From: an uncultured Collinsella sp.
GTDB taxonomy: Bacteria > Actinomycetota > Coriobacteriia > Coriobacteriales > Coriobacteriaceae
Assembly: GCA_934668875.1 (NCBI GenBank)
Contig: CAKUON010000002.1
Location: forward strand, 186,001-250,000
Direction of reading: 5' to 3'
DNA: 64,000 nt
The stretch's first letter is position 1. Each line of letters opens with the position of its first letter. The position numbers were made by a program, and so were the translations under genes. Positions 25,255-36,439 of the stretch are shown in pieces. The notes below the pieces were generated by a model, which was given only the letters and a program-made list of their open reading frames with translations, did no database searches and had not been told where the DNA came from.

Positions 25255-26484
25255 ATGGATCAAAACCAACTCGACCCCAGCGTCCCCAGCGCCACGGAGG
25301 TCAAGAAGATCCCGCTTGTCATCAAGGTATACGCAATCCTGTGCATCCTAACTGGCGTGAGTACGCTCCCGTCGGTCGCTGCCTTTATGTGGCAGGTCAT
25401 CACCTCGCTTGTTAACGGCAACGCCGCCGAAAAGCTCGGCGACAACATGCTGGTCGCGATCGGACTGATTGTCGCCGGCATCATGCTCTCGGCTGCCAGT
25501 GCCGTCATCTTGATTATCTTTGGCCTGGACCTCATCAAGAACCAGCGCCGCAATGCCGCCCGCCTCTCCTATATCCTCATCGCATTCACCGTCATCGAGC
25601 TTTTGGTTGACGTGATGCTCCAGGGCATCGGGCCCTTCTTGCTGCGTCCCGCCATCCAGCTCGTCATCCTCGTCGCGCTTTCGGCCACCGTCGATCCCAC
25701 GCTGCGCCAGGAGCGCGAGCTGCAGCGCCGCCTGCAGGAGATGCTCGACCGCGACGCCGCAGCCGAGGGCATGCTCGGTCGCGACGAAACCGGCGAGGGC
25801 TATATCAAGCTCAACTACTTCAACCTGTTCTGGGTGTTCTTCGTCTGCTGCATACTCGGCCTGATCGCCGAGGACATCTGGCACATGACGGTCGACGACC
25901 CCGGCGTCTACCAGGATCGTGCCGGCATGCTGTTTGGCCCCTTCAGCCCCATCTATGGCTTTGGCGCCGTGCTCATGACCATGGTGCTCAACCGCTTCTA
26001 TAAAAAGAACCCCATCATCATTTTCCTGGTGAGCGCCCTGCTCGGCGCAAGCTTTGAGGTGTTCGTGGGCTGGTTTATGCAGACCTCGTTCGGCGTGGTC
26101 TCGTGGAGCTACTCGCACATGAAGCTCTTTGGCATGCCCGACCCCATCGCCGTGCTTACGGGCGGCCGCACCTGCACGGGCTTTGCCTGCCTGTGGGGCC
26201 TAGGTGGACTCATCTGGATCAAGCTGCTGCTGCCGAGGCTGCTCAAGCTCATCAACATGATTCCGTGGAAGAGCCGCTACTCGGCAACCGTCATCTTCAC
26301 CATCATCATGCTGGTCGACGGTGTTATGACGCTGCAGTCGCTTGACTATTGGTACCAGCGCGTCAACGGCACGGAGCCGGATATTCCCGTCGCGCAGTTC
26401 TATGGCAAGTACTTCGGTAACGACTACATGGAAAACCGCTTCCAGAGCATGACCATGAGCCCCAAGGATGCGACGCGCGTGTAG
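25255..26484 (+). CDS. Multi-pass membrane protein, putative ABC transporter permease (CmpB-like family)
   Basis: The ATG at 25255 follows AGAAAGG at ten bases. The 409-residue protein has about four N-terminal membrane helices, a charged cytoplasmic linker (RQERELQRRLQEMLDRDAAAEG) and a C-terminal half with about five helices. That half contains MLFGPFSPIYGFGAVL and LLGASFEVFVGWFMQ, typical of the Pfam ABC_trans_CmpB family. Despite the name, no ATPase partner is adjacent and the transport function is unproven. It is a single gene with a strong terminator. Confidence 0.75.
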   Translation: MDQNQLDPSVPSATEVKKIPLVIKVYAILCILTGVSTLPSVAAFMWQVITSLVNGNAAEKLGDNMLVAIGLIVAGIMLSAASAVILIIFGLDLIKNQRRNAARLSYILIAFTVIELLVDVMLQGIGPFLLRPAIQLVILVALSATVDPTLRQERELQRRLQEMLDRDAAAEGMLGRDETGEGYIKLNYFNLFWVFFVCCILGLIAEDIWHMTVDDPGVYQDRAGMLFGPFSPIYGFGAVLMTMVLNRFYKKNPIIIFLVSALLGASFEVFVGWFMQTSFGVVSWSYSHMKLFGMPDPIAVLTGGRTCTGFACLWGLGGLIWIKLLLPRLLKLINMIPWKSRYSATVIFTIIMLVDGVMTLQSLDYWYQRVNGTEPDIPVAQFYGKYFGNDYMENRFQSMTMSPKDATRV

Positions 26485-26508
26485 CGCCCAGCGCACCCAA
26501 AACGCAAC

Positions 26509-26546
26509 ATGCCCGCCGGTATCACACGTACCGGCGGGCATTTTTT
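26509..26546 (+). terminator. Strong terminator after the CmpB-like gene
   Basis: A 13-bp perfect stem (ATGCCCGCCGGTA with TACCGGCGGGCAT) is followed by six T. Confidence 0.95.
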
Positions 26547-26574
26547 GTAAACGAGCCTTCTATCGGCGAGAAGC

Positions 26575-26991
26575 CTATGCCTCGCGCTCGACCTCACTCA
26601 CGCATTCGTTCTTGATGGTGCCGACAAGCGCCTGCAGCGCATCGACCACGTGCGGGCGAATGTCCCCGCCGATGAGCACGAGCATGATGTCGTCGCCCAC
26701 GGCAAGCTGGCCGCTTGCCAGCCACACGCGCACATAGCCGATACCCGGCATCGCGCGCGTTGCCTCGATGGCGGCTCGTACCTTGTCCGCATCGAAGCCA
26801 AACGCCATACCGCCCACCTTGTGCCCAGGCGCTACGCCATCGGTTTCGACCCCGCGCACCTCGGACTTGGGCGTCGCGCGCACCACACCGTTATGCGTCA
26901 GGTACATGCCGCACCCGGACGCCGAAGCATCAGCCTTGGCCTCGCGCAGCCAAGCATCGACAGAAGGCATCGATTTGCCACTCTCTAGCAT
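26575..26991 (-). CDS. MoaE-like protein (molybdopterin synthase large-subunit family)
   Basis: The ATG at 26991 follows GGGAGA; a TTG at 27015 is the alternative. The 138-residue product resembles MoaE: GVVRATPKSEVRG, a core YVRVWLASGQLAVGDDIMLVLIGGDIR and a Lys in GTIKNE at the position of the catalytic lysine of MoaE. The second conserved lysine region (PFWKRE in E. coli) is replaced by CVSEVERE, so catalytic competence is doubtful. No moaD, moaA or moaC is nearby. It ends the group read in the order purE, sortase, MoaE-like. Confidence 0.65.
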   Translation of the reverse strand: MLESGKSMPSVDAWLREAKADASASGCGMYLTHNGVVRATPKSEVRGVETDGVAPGHKVGGMAFGFDADKVRAAIEATRAMPGIGYVRVWLASGQLAVGDDIMLVLIGGDIRPHVVDALQALVGTIKNECVSEVEREA

Positions 26992-27024
26992 TATTTCTCC
27001 CTTTTGATTGCTCAAGCAGCTAAT

Positions 27025-28023
27025 TTATTCTTCGACCGGCGTGAGCACCATGACGGCGCGCGTGTTGCTCAGTGAAAGCGAGCGGCAGGTCACAAGCGTC
27101 ACGACCTTGGTTGCCGAAGCTGCACGATCGCTCGCGTCGCTTGCCGCGGCAGAGGCGCCATCGAGCATCTCGGACAGATAATTCGTCAGCCCATCATCGC
27201 CCTCAAAGTTGGGCGTGCGCGCCTTGGCGTACGTGTCCTCAACGACCTTGGTCGCCAGCGGGCGTAGCTTATACGTTGCGTCGCGCGTGATGTAGTACAC
27301 ATATTCAATGCTGTCGAATGTCGCCTGATCGGTCGTGTCCGAAATCACGTTGAACATCGAGCCGTCGTTCATGTGGTGGCCATAGATCGTAGTCTGTTGG
27401 TCGACCATGCCCGGCGCGGTATCGTCGCTATCCAAGAAGATGGCACCGGACGCATTGGATGTGCCATCAAACAGCGTATTGAGGTACTTGGAGTTGTTGT
27501 TGGTCTGCACCACGGGGTAGTTGATATTGGTTCCCGGCGCATAGATCCAGCCAACAACCTCAGGATTTGTCTGAGCAAGCGCATCAAAGTCGATAATCGG
27601 AACGCCGCTGGCGTCTTTGTCGCTCACATATTGCTTTTCGATCTTTTGATACGACTCGCTCGCCTGCTTGTAGCCAATCTGCGCATTGATAAAGATGGCG
27701 GCGGCGGCAACAATCAGACCGATGCCGATGATGATGAGCAGGATGGGGATGACGGAGCGGCGCTTCTTGCGCGGCGGCTCGGCGTAATCCGACGGCGCGG
27801 CATGCGATGAAGACCGGGGCGGCTTCTTAGCGGAGCTATAAGACGAAGGACGATATGCGGCCGGCGCGTCCTGTCGACGATGCGTCGCCGGTGTCACGGG
27901 GCGCGGCGCGCGCGGCTGCTGAGGAGAGGATGTCCGACCCTGCTGCGCCGCATGGGCAGCACCCGGCTTCGACGGATCGGGAATCTGAGAAGCCTTGAAT
28001 CGTTTTCCCTGATAATCGGACAT
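27025..28023 (-). CDS. srtB: Class B sortase
   Basis: This 332-residue transpeptidase has a long Pro/Ser/Arg-rich cytosolic N-terminus (about 85 residues), a basic stop (RKKRRS) and one membrane helix (91-113). The extracellular catalytic domain has His216 in IYGHHMNDGSMF, Cys313 in TLVTC and Arg322. Gaps such as NNNSKYLNTLFDG are typical of class B. The enzyme joins proteins bearing a sorting motif to the wall or to each other. It is the only sortase in the window, while LA[NA]TG, LPLTG, MPSTG and LPEAG substrates are all encoded here. AAGGAG precedes the ATG. Confidence 0.9.
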   Translation of the reverse strand: MSDYQGKRFKASQIPDPSKPGAAHAAQQGRTSSPQQPRAPRPVTPATHRRQDAPAAYRPSSYSSAKKPPRSSSHAAPSDYAEPPRKKRRSVIPILLIIIGIGLIVAAAAIFINAQIGYKQASESYQKIEKQYVSDKDASGVPIIDFDALAQTNPEVVGWIYAPGTNINYPVVQTNNNSKYLNTLFDGTSNASGAIFLDSDDTAPGMVDQQTTIYGHHMNDGSMFNVISDTTDQATFDSIEYVYYITRDATYKLRPLATKVVEDTYAKARTPNFEGDDGLTNYLSEMLDGASAAASDASDRAASATKVVTLVTCRSLSLSNTRAVMVLTPVEE

Positions 28024-28058
28024 GGCTCTCCTTATACTGCGGTGAAACGGCGGAACGC

Positions 28059-28523
28059 TTAGGCGTCAGCCATCTCCTGCTTCATCTTCTCGATAACCTT
28101 GCGATACTCGGGGTCGCAGGCGCCCAGAATCTGCGTGGCATAGATGGCGGCGTTCTTGGCGCCGTTGATGGCAACGCAGGCCACGGGCACGCCGGAGGGC
28201 ATCTGCACCATCGACAGCAGCGAATCCATGCCGCCCAGGTCACTCGTCTTCATAGGCACGCCGATAACCGGCAGCGGCGTAAAAGCAGCCACGACACCAC
28301 CCAAGTGGGCGGCCTTGCCGGCGGCGGCGATAATCACTTTGATACCGCGATCGGCGGCAGTCGAAGCCCACTCGTGGACCTTCGCCGGCGTGCGGTGCGC
28401 GCTCGCGATGACGAGCTCATAGGGCACACCCAGCGCCTCGAGCTCGGCGGTGCAACCTTCCATAACGCCCAGATCGGACTTGGAGCCCATGATGATCCCG
28501 ACAACCGGCTTCTGATCTGCCAT
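28059..28523 (-). CDS. purE: N5-carboxyaminoimidazole ribonucleotide mutase
   Basis: The ATG at 28523 follows AGGAGG at nine bases; a TTG two codons upstream is less likely. The 154-residue class I PurE has the substrate loop MGSKSDLGVME, the catalytic region SAHRTPAKVHEW and GAAHLGGVVAAFTPLPVIGVP (here AGKAAHLGG). It converts N5-CAIR to CAIR in purine synthesis. No purK is adjacent. The gene is 35 bp upstream of the sortase gene. Confidence 0.95.
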   Translation of the reverse strand: MADQKPVVGIIMGSKSDLGVMEGCTAELEALGVPYELVIASAHRTPAKVHEWASTAADRGIKVIIAAAGKAAHLGGVVAAFTPLPVIGVPMKTSDLGGMDSLLSMVQMPSGVPVACVAINGAKNAAIYATQILGACDPEYRKVIEKMKQEMADA

Positions 28524-28529
28524 AAACAA

Positions 28530-28803
28530 AGACCTCCTGTTGAGAGCGGTGACGCGGCGAATCCGCGACCCTTAACTACTGAGAGTAGTATAGCTGCTCC
28601 CGTCCCTGCGGTCCCCGGGTGCCCCGCGGCGCGCCGGGGATTACCATGACGTACGTTGGCCAAAATAAATGGGTTCCGGTTGCTTCGCAAAGTCGTTCAG
28701 ATGAAAATACCGGACCGCAGCAGAGCACCCTGCGACCTACCGGATATTGCCATGACGTACGTTGGCTGATTTGGCTTTGGAATGAGAGGTTGACGGAGAG
28801 GTG
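28530..28803. other. Gene-free segment upstream of purE with a 17-bp direct repeat
   Basis: The palindrome-containing 17-mer CCATGACGTACGTTGGC occurs at 28644-28660 and 28750-28766, 106 bp apart. The segment also holds a GC-rich inverted repeat (CCCCGCGGCGCGCCGGGG). No convincing reading frame is present. Confidence 0.5.
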
Positions 28804-29005
28804 TGGACAGTTAGTTCAGATACGTTTTTTGGCCGCACTTTTAGATGCGTAGACAACGATTCGAAGCCGTCTTGGAGCCAAGAATGGCCTTTTCTCTCCC
28901 TTGGACAAGCATCCTTATCGGCTCGGGGCACCAAAAACTGTTCAATTGAGCTTAAAACGGCCTCCGCGCGACCTCGGAAAAATACGTATCTGAACTAACT
29001 GTCCA
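28804..29005. mobile_element. MITE-like element, copy 1 (202 bp)
   Basis: Perfect 22-bp terminal inverted repeats beginning TGGACAGTTAGTTCAG bound a non-coding core. A second copy, roughly 90% identical by eye, is at 29842-30046 in the same orientation. There is no transposase, so it would be mobilised in trans. No clear target-site duplication is visible. Confidence 0.85.
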
Positions 29006-29027
29006 AGAGGATTACTCCACGGACAGG

Positions 29028-29061
29028 AAAAGGCTCTGGCGAATCCCCGAATCGCCAGAGC
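29028..29061 (-). terminator. Terminator after the relB/relE remnant
   Basis: A 10-bp perfect stem (GCTCTGGCGA with TCGCCAGAGC) is followed by TTTT on the minus strand. It lies 22 bp from the end of MITE copy 1. Confidence 0.8.
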
Positions 29062-29119
29062 TTTGCAAAACTCACGCACCAGAAGCGCATCACTGCATGT
29101 CGGTCTTTCATCCATGAAG

Positions 29120-29390
29120 CTAGAGATTTTCTTCAGCCCAAATCTCAAAATCGGCCGCTCGTTTTTGAGCTATTCGGTACACTTCCATGTCTTCACGAGC
29201 GCCCACCACGACGACGGCCATTTTTCCTTTGATTTTGATGAGGCGGTACACGATCCGAATGCCACTTCCTCTGAGCTTGATTTTCATAAAGCCAGTCAAA
29301 TCAGTGCCCGCTTTGTTTCCAAGAGGCTTGCCGAATCCACCTTCGATCTTTGATAGCGTCTGGATAGAAGGCGACCCCATACTCACTCAT
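29120..29390 (-). pseudogene. RelE/ParE-type toxin gene, broken by an internal deletion and frameshift
   Basis: The expected start is the ATG at 29390, overlapping the antitoxin stop as ATGA. It begins in a typical RelE way (MSEYGVAFYPDAIKD), then runs into a stop after 29 residues. The rest of the toxin (GGFGKPLGNKAGTDLTGF, IKLRGSGIRIVYRLIK, VVVVGAREDMEVYRIA) continues in another frame to 29120. The distance 29390-29120 is 271 bases, not a multiple of three. The remaining protein is about 20-30 residues shorter than intact relatives between these parts, fitting an internal deletion. An alternative 88-residue reading from 29386 would lack the N-terminal strand and helix, so activity is unlikely. 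Confidence 0.75.
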
Positions 29391-29707
29391 TCGAACTCAA
29401 CCTCATCCATCTGATCGAGTTCATCCTGGCTCACACCCAAATCCGCCATAACGTCAGACAGGGAAACGAGCTCATCATCGCTTGTCGAAGCAACCCTCTT
29501 AAGAGCCAGCGTCAACAAAGCAAGATCCTCCTCCGCGCGCTTCGCCTCCCTGTATTCATCGGGCGTCACAATAACAAACGCCGGCTTATTGTGTTTAAGA
29601 ACCACAACAGGATTATCGTCCCCAACCTTCGAAAAGGCGGCCGAGCCCTTACCGTGGCTGAAATCGCTAATAGGAACAAGATTGTCGAGCATCTGTAAGG
29701 CAGGCAT
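29387..29707 (-). CDS. Type II antitoxin, Phd/YefM (RelB-like) family
   Basis: The 106-residue protein starts with an AbrB-like/Phd fold (LVPISDFSHGKGSAAFSKV, VVVLKHNKPAFVIVTPDEY), the DNA-binding part of Phd/YefM antitoxins. It ends with an acidic, probably flexible toxin-binding tail (DLGVSQDELDQMDEVEFE). AGGAGG lies five bases before the ATG. The gene overlaps the toxin start by four bases. With the toxin broken, it may persist as an orphan antitoxin or repressor. Confidence 0.85.
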   Translation of the reverse strand: MPALQMLDNLVPISDFSHGKGSAAFSKVGDDNPVVVLKHNKPAFVIVTPDEYREAKRAEEDLALLTLALKRVASTSDDELVSLSDVMADLGVSQDELDQMDEVEFE

Positions 29708-29717
29708 ATGATCCTCC

Positions 29718-29745
29718 TAAAATGAATTCGTTTACGAATTCATTT
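29718..29745 (-). promoter_or_regulatory. Antitoxin operator palindrome
   Basis: A perfect 13-bp inverted repeat (AAAATGAATTCGT with ACGAATTCATTTT, 2-bp centre) lies immediately upstream of the antitoxin's ribosome site and next to a GATAAAAT -10-like sequence. It is a likely autoregulatory site for the Phd-type repressor. Confidence 0.7.
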
Positions 29746-29841
29746 TATCATTCTTTTTCAGTCGTTTTATGCCGTGTACAGAACTGTTCAGCCGGAAATT
29801 TAGGACGGACGGCACTGCGCCAAATCTTCGGCAATGGGTAG

Positions 29842-30046
29842 TGGACAGTTAGTTCAGATACGTATTTTTTTGGCCGCACTTTTAGATGCATAGACAACGA
29901 TTCGAAGCCGTCTTGGAGCCAAGAATGGGCTTTTCTATCCCTTGTCCAAGCGTCTTTATCGGCTTAGGCCACCGAAAACTGTTCAATTGAGCTCAAAACG
30001 GCCTCCGCAGGGCCCCTGAAAAATACGTATCTGAACTAACTGTCCA
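29842..30046. mobile_element. MITE-like element, copy 2 (205 bp)
   Basis: It has the same 22-bp perfect terminal inverted repeats and core as copy 1, with scattered substitutions and a few added T. It lies 21 bp from the T run of the carB terminators. The two MITEs bracket the antitoxin/toxin pair. Confidence 0.85.
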
Positions 30047-30067
30047 AGGACATGTCTCGCCCCTGGC

Positions 30068-30104
30068 AAAAAGTCTCCTGGCGAATGAAAATTCGCCAGG
30101 AGAC
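30068..30104 (-). terminator. Distal terminator after carB
   Basis: A 14-bp perfect stem (GTCTCCTGGCGAAT with ATTCGCCAGGAGAC, 4-base loop) is followed by TTTTT on the minus strand. Confidence 0.85.
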
Positions 30105-30111
30105 CCCATCC

Positions 30112-30153
30112 AAAAACGTCGGCCCTGTCGTTCGAATGAACGGCAGGGCCGAC
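30112..30153 (-). terminator. Middle terminator after carB
   Basis: A 16-bp stem with one G-U pair (GTCGGCCCTG...CAGGGCCGAC, 30118-30153) is followed by GTTTTTGG on the minus strand. Confidence 0.85.
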
Positions 30154-30227
30154 GCGCACCATATTCTTCAGTCCCAGTCATCGCGCAAAGCCCCTTCGGC
30201 AGCACACGGTGCAGCCAAGTCACCGCA

Positions 30228-30317
30228 GGCCGGAGCGGAGGGGCCGAGTTTCCTCCTGAGCGACTCTGCTTGCAGCCGGAGCGAAAGGGGGGAAATCTCG
30301 GCCCCTCCGCCCCGGCC
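30228..30317. repeat. Long GC-rich hairpin directly after carB
   Basis: Two 21-bp arms with one mismatch (30228-30248 and 30297-30317; core GGAGGGGCCGAG) enclose a 48-base loop. It begins 13 bp after the carB stop and lacks its own T run. Confidence 0.7.
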
Positions 30318-30329
30318 GGACAGGTCAGC

Positions 30330-33644
<3,315 letters not shown>

Positions 33645-33742
33645 ATTTAAAACCTCCTAGAGAGGCTGACTCAATGTTTTGGAAAAGTCAGCGAGGGTGC
33701 AGCTGGTGCATCAGGTTGCCGTGATGCGAGGGCGCGCTGGGC

Positions 33743-35248
33743 TTATGCCCGCGCGTCCGAAGCAGAACGGCAAGATGATGTGCCAGATGCAGCCGCAGCG
33801 TCGACCGGTCCGCCGTTCGGTAGAACGGCGGAACCATCGTCGGCGAAATTCCAGCCGGCGAGGCGGTCCTTCGCGGTGTCGATGTCCAGGTAGTTCTCCT
33901 CGCCGTCCATGAGTCGCGTAAAGGCGGTAAAGAGATAGTGGGCATCGGTTGGGCCGGGCGAGGCCTCGGGGTGGTACTGGACCGAGAAGCACGGGGCGTC
34001 GAGCAGCTGAATGCCCTCGGCGGTGCCGTCGTTGAGGTTCACGTGCGTCAGGCGAATGCGGCCGAAGCGCTCGTTCATCACGACCGGCGCGATGCCGCGA
34101 CGCACCCAGGCGCGCAGGTCGCCATCGGCCGCATGCTCGGTTTCGCCGCCGGAAAGCTCCGGAATCAGTTTGCCCAGACTGGGGAACAGCAGGCCAAAGC
34201 CGTGGTTTTGCGCGGTGATCTCCACGCGACGGCTCACCAGATTCATAACCGGCTGGTTACCGCCACGGTGACCGAATTTAAGCTTTTCCATTTGGGCGCC
34301 GCAGGCCAGGCTGATCATCTGGTGACCAAGGCAAATGCCAAAGACCGGCACCTTGCCGATCAGCTGCTGCACCTGCTCATAGGTCTCCACCACGGCATCG
34401 GGATCGCCGGGGCCGTTGGATAAAAAGACGCCGTCGGGATTCATGTCGAGCACCTGCTGGGCGGGCGTATCCCACGGAACGACGGTGAGGTCGCAGCCGG
34501 CACGGACCAGGCCCTCCAGAATACCGCGCTTCACACCGCAGTCGTAGGCGACCACTTTGTGACGGGCAGGAGCGGCAGGAGCCAGCGCAAAGTCATGCGT
34601 GGCAGGCAGGTCGGCGGCCACAAACTCGTGAGGCGCGGGGCAACTTACGGTCTTGACCAGGTTCTCGCCGACCAGCGTAGGCGCGGCGGACAAGCGCTCG
34701 GCAAGCTCGTCGACGTCGAAGATCTCGGTCGAGATAATGCCCATCTTGGAACCATTGTCGCGCAGATGGCGCACCAGAGCGCGGGTGTCGACACCCTCGA
34801 TAGCGACGACGCCGTGAGCGTGCAGATACTCCGGCACACTGACGGCCGAGCGCCAGTTAGAAGGCGCGGCGCACATGTCGCGAACGATCATGCCGCGCAT
34901 AGCCGGAGCGCTCGCAGGGCGCACGGCGTCGCCGGGGAAGGCCGACTGGACGTCGGTCTCGTCGATACCGTAGTTGCCGATCTGCGGATAGGTCATGGTT
35001 ACAATTTGGCCGGCGTAACTCGGGTCGGTCATGACCTCAAAGTAGCCCTCGAGCGAGGTGTTGAAGCAGACTTCGCCGGTCGCGGTGCCCTCGGCGCCGC
35101 ATGCACGTCCATAAAAAATGGTCCCATCCTCAAGATACAGGATGCAGGGACCGCAGGTGCCCTTGCTGGTTTTGGCCAGCATACGCTGGCAAAGCTCGCT
35201 GGGCGCGAAGGTGCGGGCGACGGCGCCCGCGGTATGGTTGTTCGCCAT
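33743..35248 (-). CDS. carA: Carbamoyl-phosphate synthase small subunit
   Basis: The ATG at 35248 follows AAGGAG. The 501-residue glutaminase subunit has the CPSase_sm_chain domain (LEDGTIFYGRACGA, FNTSLEGYFEVMTDPSYAGQ) and a class I amidotransferase domain with the nucleophile Cys in VFGICLGHQM and the catalytic His/Glu in QYHPEASPGP. It is well above the usual ~380 residues. There is an N-terminal extension of about 35 residues, an insert of about 36 residues between QNHGFG and RLTHVNLNDG, and a C-terminal tail of about 45 residues rich in Ala and Ser. The insert sits near the active site. Confidence 0.95.
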   Translation of the reverse strand: MANNHTAGAVARTFAPSELCQRMLAKTSKGTCGPCILYLEDGTIFYGRACGAEGTATGEVCFNTSLEGYFEVMTDPSYAGQIVTMTYPQIGNYGIDETDVQSAFPGDAVRPASAPAMRGMIVRDMCAAPSNWRSAVSVPEYLHAHGVVAIEGVDTRALVRHLRDNGSKMGIISTEIFDVDELAERLSAAPTLVGENLVKTVSCPAPHEFVAADLPATHDFALAPAAPARHKVVAYDCGVKRGILEGLVRAGCDLTVVPWDTPAQQVLDMNPDGVFLSNGPGDPDAVVETYEQVQQLIGKVPVFGICLGHQMISLACGAQMEKLKFGHRGGNQPVMNLVSRRVEITAQNHGFGLLFPSLGKLIPELSGGETEHAADGDLRAWVRRGIAPVVMNERFGRIRLTHVNLNDGTAEGIQLLDAPCFSVQYHPEASPGPTDAHYLFTAFTRLMDGEENYLDIDTAKDRLAGWNFADDGSAVLPNGGPVDAAAASGTSSCRSASDARA

Positions 35249-35407
35249 AATTCTCCTTCCCGGTCTCACAGGACCGGCTTAAAGGTGTGTAGTTAGGCCT
35301 CGCGGTATTGTAACCGCAAGCATGCCTCATGGCGTTAATTTCATCGAAATGTTTACGAAATGATAATTATGACTTTCTATGCATAATGATTTTTCTGGGA
35401 CGGGGAT

Positions 35408-35448
35408 TAAAAATCATCCCGCGGGGCTTGTGGCTCACGCGGGATGAT
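35408..35448 (-). terminator. Terminator after the 321-residue membrane protein
   Basis: An 11-bp perfect stem (ATCATCCCGCG with CGCGGGATGAT) is followed by TTTTTAAT on the minus strand. Confidence 0.9.
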
Positions 35449-35454
35449 GGCGTC

Positions 35455-36420
35455 TTACTTTTTCTTGTCCTGTTCCAGCAGATCGGACGGTGAGCGATCG
35501 GGCTTGCCGCCGCGGAAAATCTCGCGGCCATGCAGACGATGCTCCAGGTCACGTTCGGCCTTTTCCTCGTCAATCTTGGTCTGGCTCACCACCGGGTCCT
35601 CGATCAGCGACGAAACCGAGTTCACCTGTTTTTGAATGCGCTCGGCAATGGTGTCGTCCATGCTTACGATGCGCATCTTCCAGTCGATACTCGTAGCGTT
35701 GGATGAGCTCTTGGTCCACACGAACGTCAAAATGGCGCTCTGATGACCCCGCGCGGGAAACATGCCAAAAAAGGAATCGTGCTGAATGTTGCTATCCTCG
35801 TCGATATAGGCGTGAACGTTATACACCACGCGGTCAATCTTGTCGTTGAGCAGGGCGTTGGTCGCAAGCGCCGCGGCCTGGATCTGCCCGTTGGACAGCA
35901 GCTCGAGCTCATTGGCAGACGATGTGTCCAACACCGTCACCTCAACCGTGCCCGTGCGCTCATCGGCCTCGTCGACGGTAAAATCGAGCGGGAACTGCGT
36001 AAAGCCGTTGCCCCATTCGAGTCCACCCTTGAGCGCGGTCGAGACGGTATCCACCGAAACGCTCTCGGACAGGTTGGCGGTGTTCAGGCGTCGCATCACG
36101 CCGTAGCCAATCTGCATGCCCACGATCAGCACCAAAATACCGATGACCACGGCCATGGCAGTCTTCGTAATGGTATGGCTCACCTGCGAGCCCGAAGGGT
36201 CGTCCTCGGACAGTGGGTCGATATGTTTTGCCTGGCTCGCGCGGTCCTCGCTGCGCAGCTGCGCTAGCGCCGCTTTGTCACCGCGCTTGGTCGCAGCCTC
36301 CTTCTCACGCATGCGCTCGGTTCGCTTTTTGGCAAGCGTGGGATCCAAGACGCCGGATGCATCGATTTCGGAGAATAACTCCGTCACTTCTTCCGGAGTC
36401 AAAGGGTTCTTATCAGCCAT
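35455..36420 (-). CDS. Membrane-anchored protein of unknown function
   Basis: The 321-residue product has a charged cytosolic N-terminus of about 85 residues (helical, EEVTELFSEIDASGVLDPTLAKKR), one membrane helix (about 86-108, AMAVVIGILVLIVGMQIGYGV) and an extracellular domain of about 165 residues with alternating strands. A charged tail ends in QDKKK. No family is recognised. AGGAAG precedes the ATG. It lies 19 bp after the ABC exporter gene, so the two are probably co-transcribed. Confidence 0.75.
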   Translation of the reverse strand: MADKNPLTPEEVTELFSEIDASGVLDPTLAKKRTERMREKEAATKRGDKAALAQLRSEDRASQAKHIDPLSEDDPSGSQVSHTITKTAMAVVIGILVLIVGMQIGYGVMRRLNTANLSESVSVDTVSTALKGGLEWGNGFTQFPLDFTVDEADERTGTVEVTVLDTSSANELELLSNGQIQAAALATNALLNDKIDRVVYNVHAYIDEDSNIQHDSFFGMFPARGHQSAILTFVWTKSSSNATSIDWKMRIVSMDDTIAERIQKQVNSVSSLIEDPVVSQTKIDEEKAERDLEHRLHGREIFRGGKPDRSPSDLLEQDKKK

Positions 36421-36439
36421 AAACTTCCTGTCATATCAA

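Noticed and set aside
28619..28852. Small open frames between purE and MITE copy 1
   Set aside because: They have no ribosome site, overlap on both strands, run into the MITE end and show repeat-derived sequence only.
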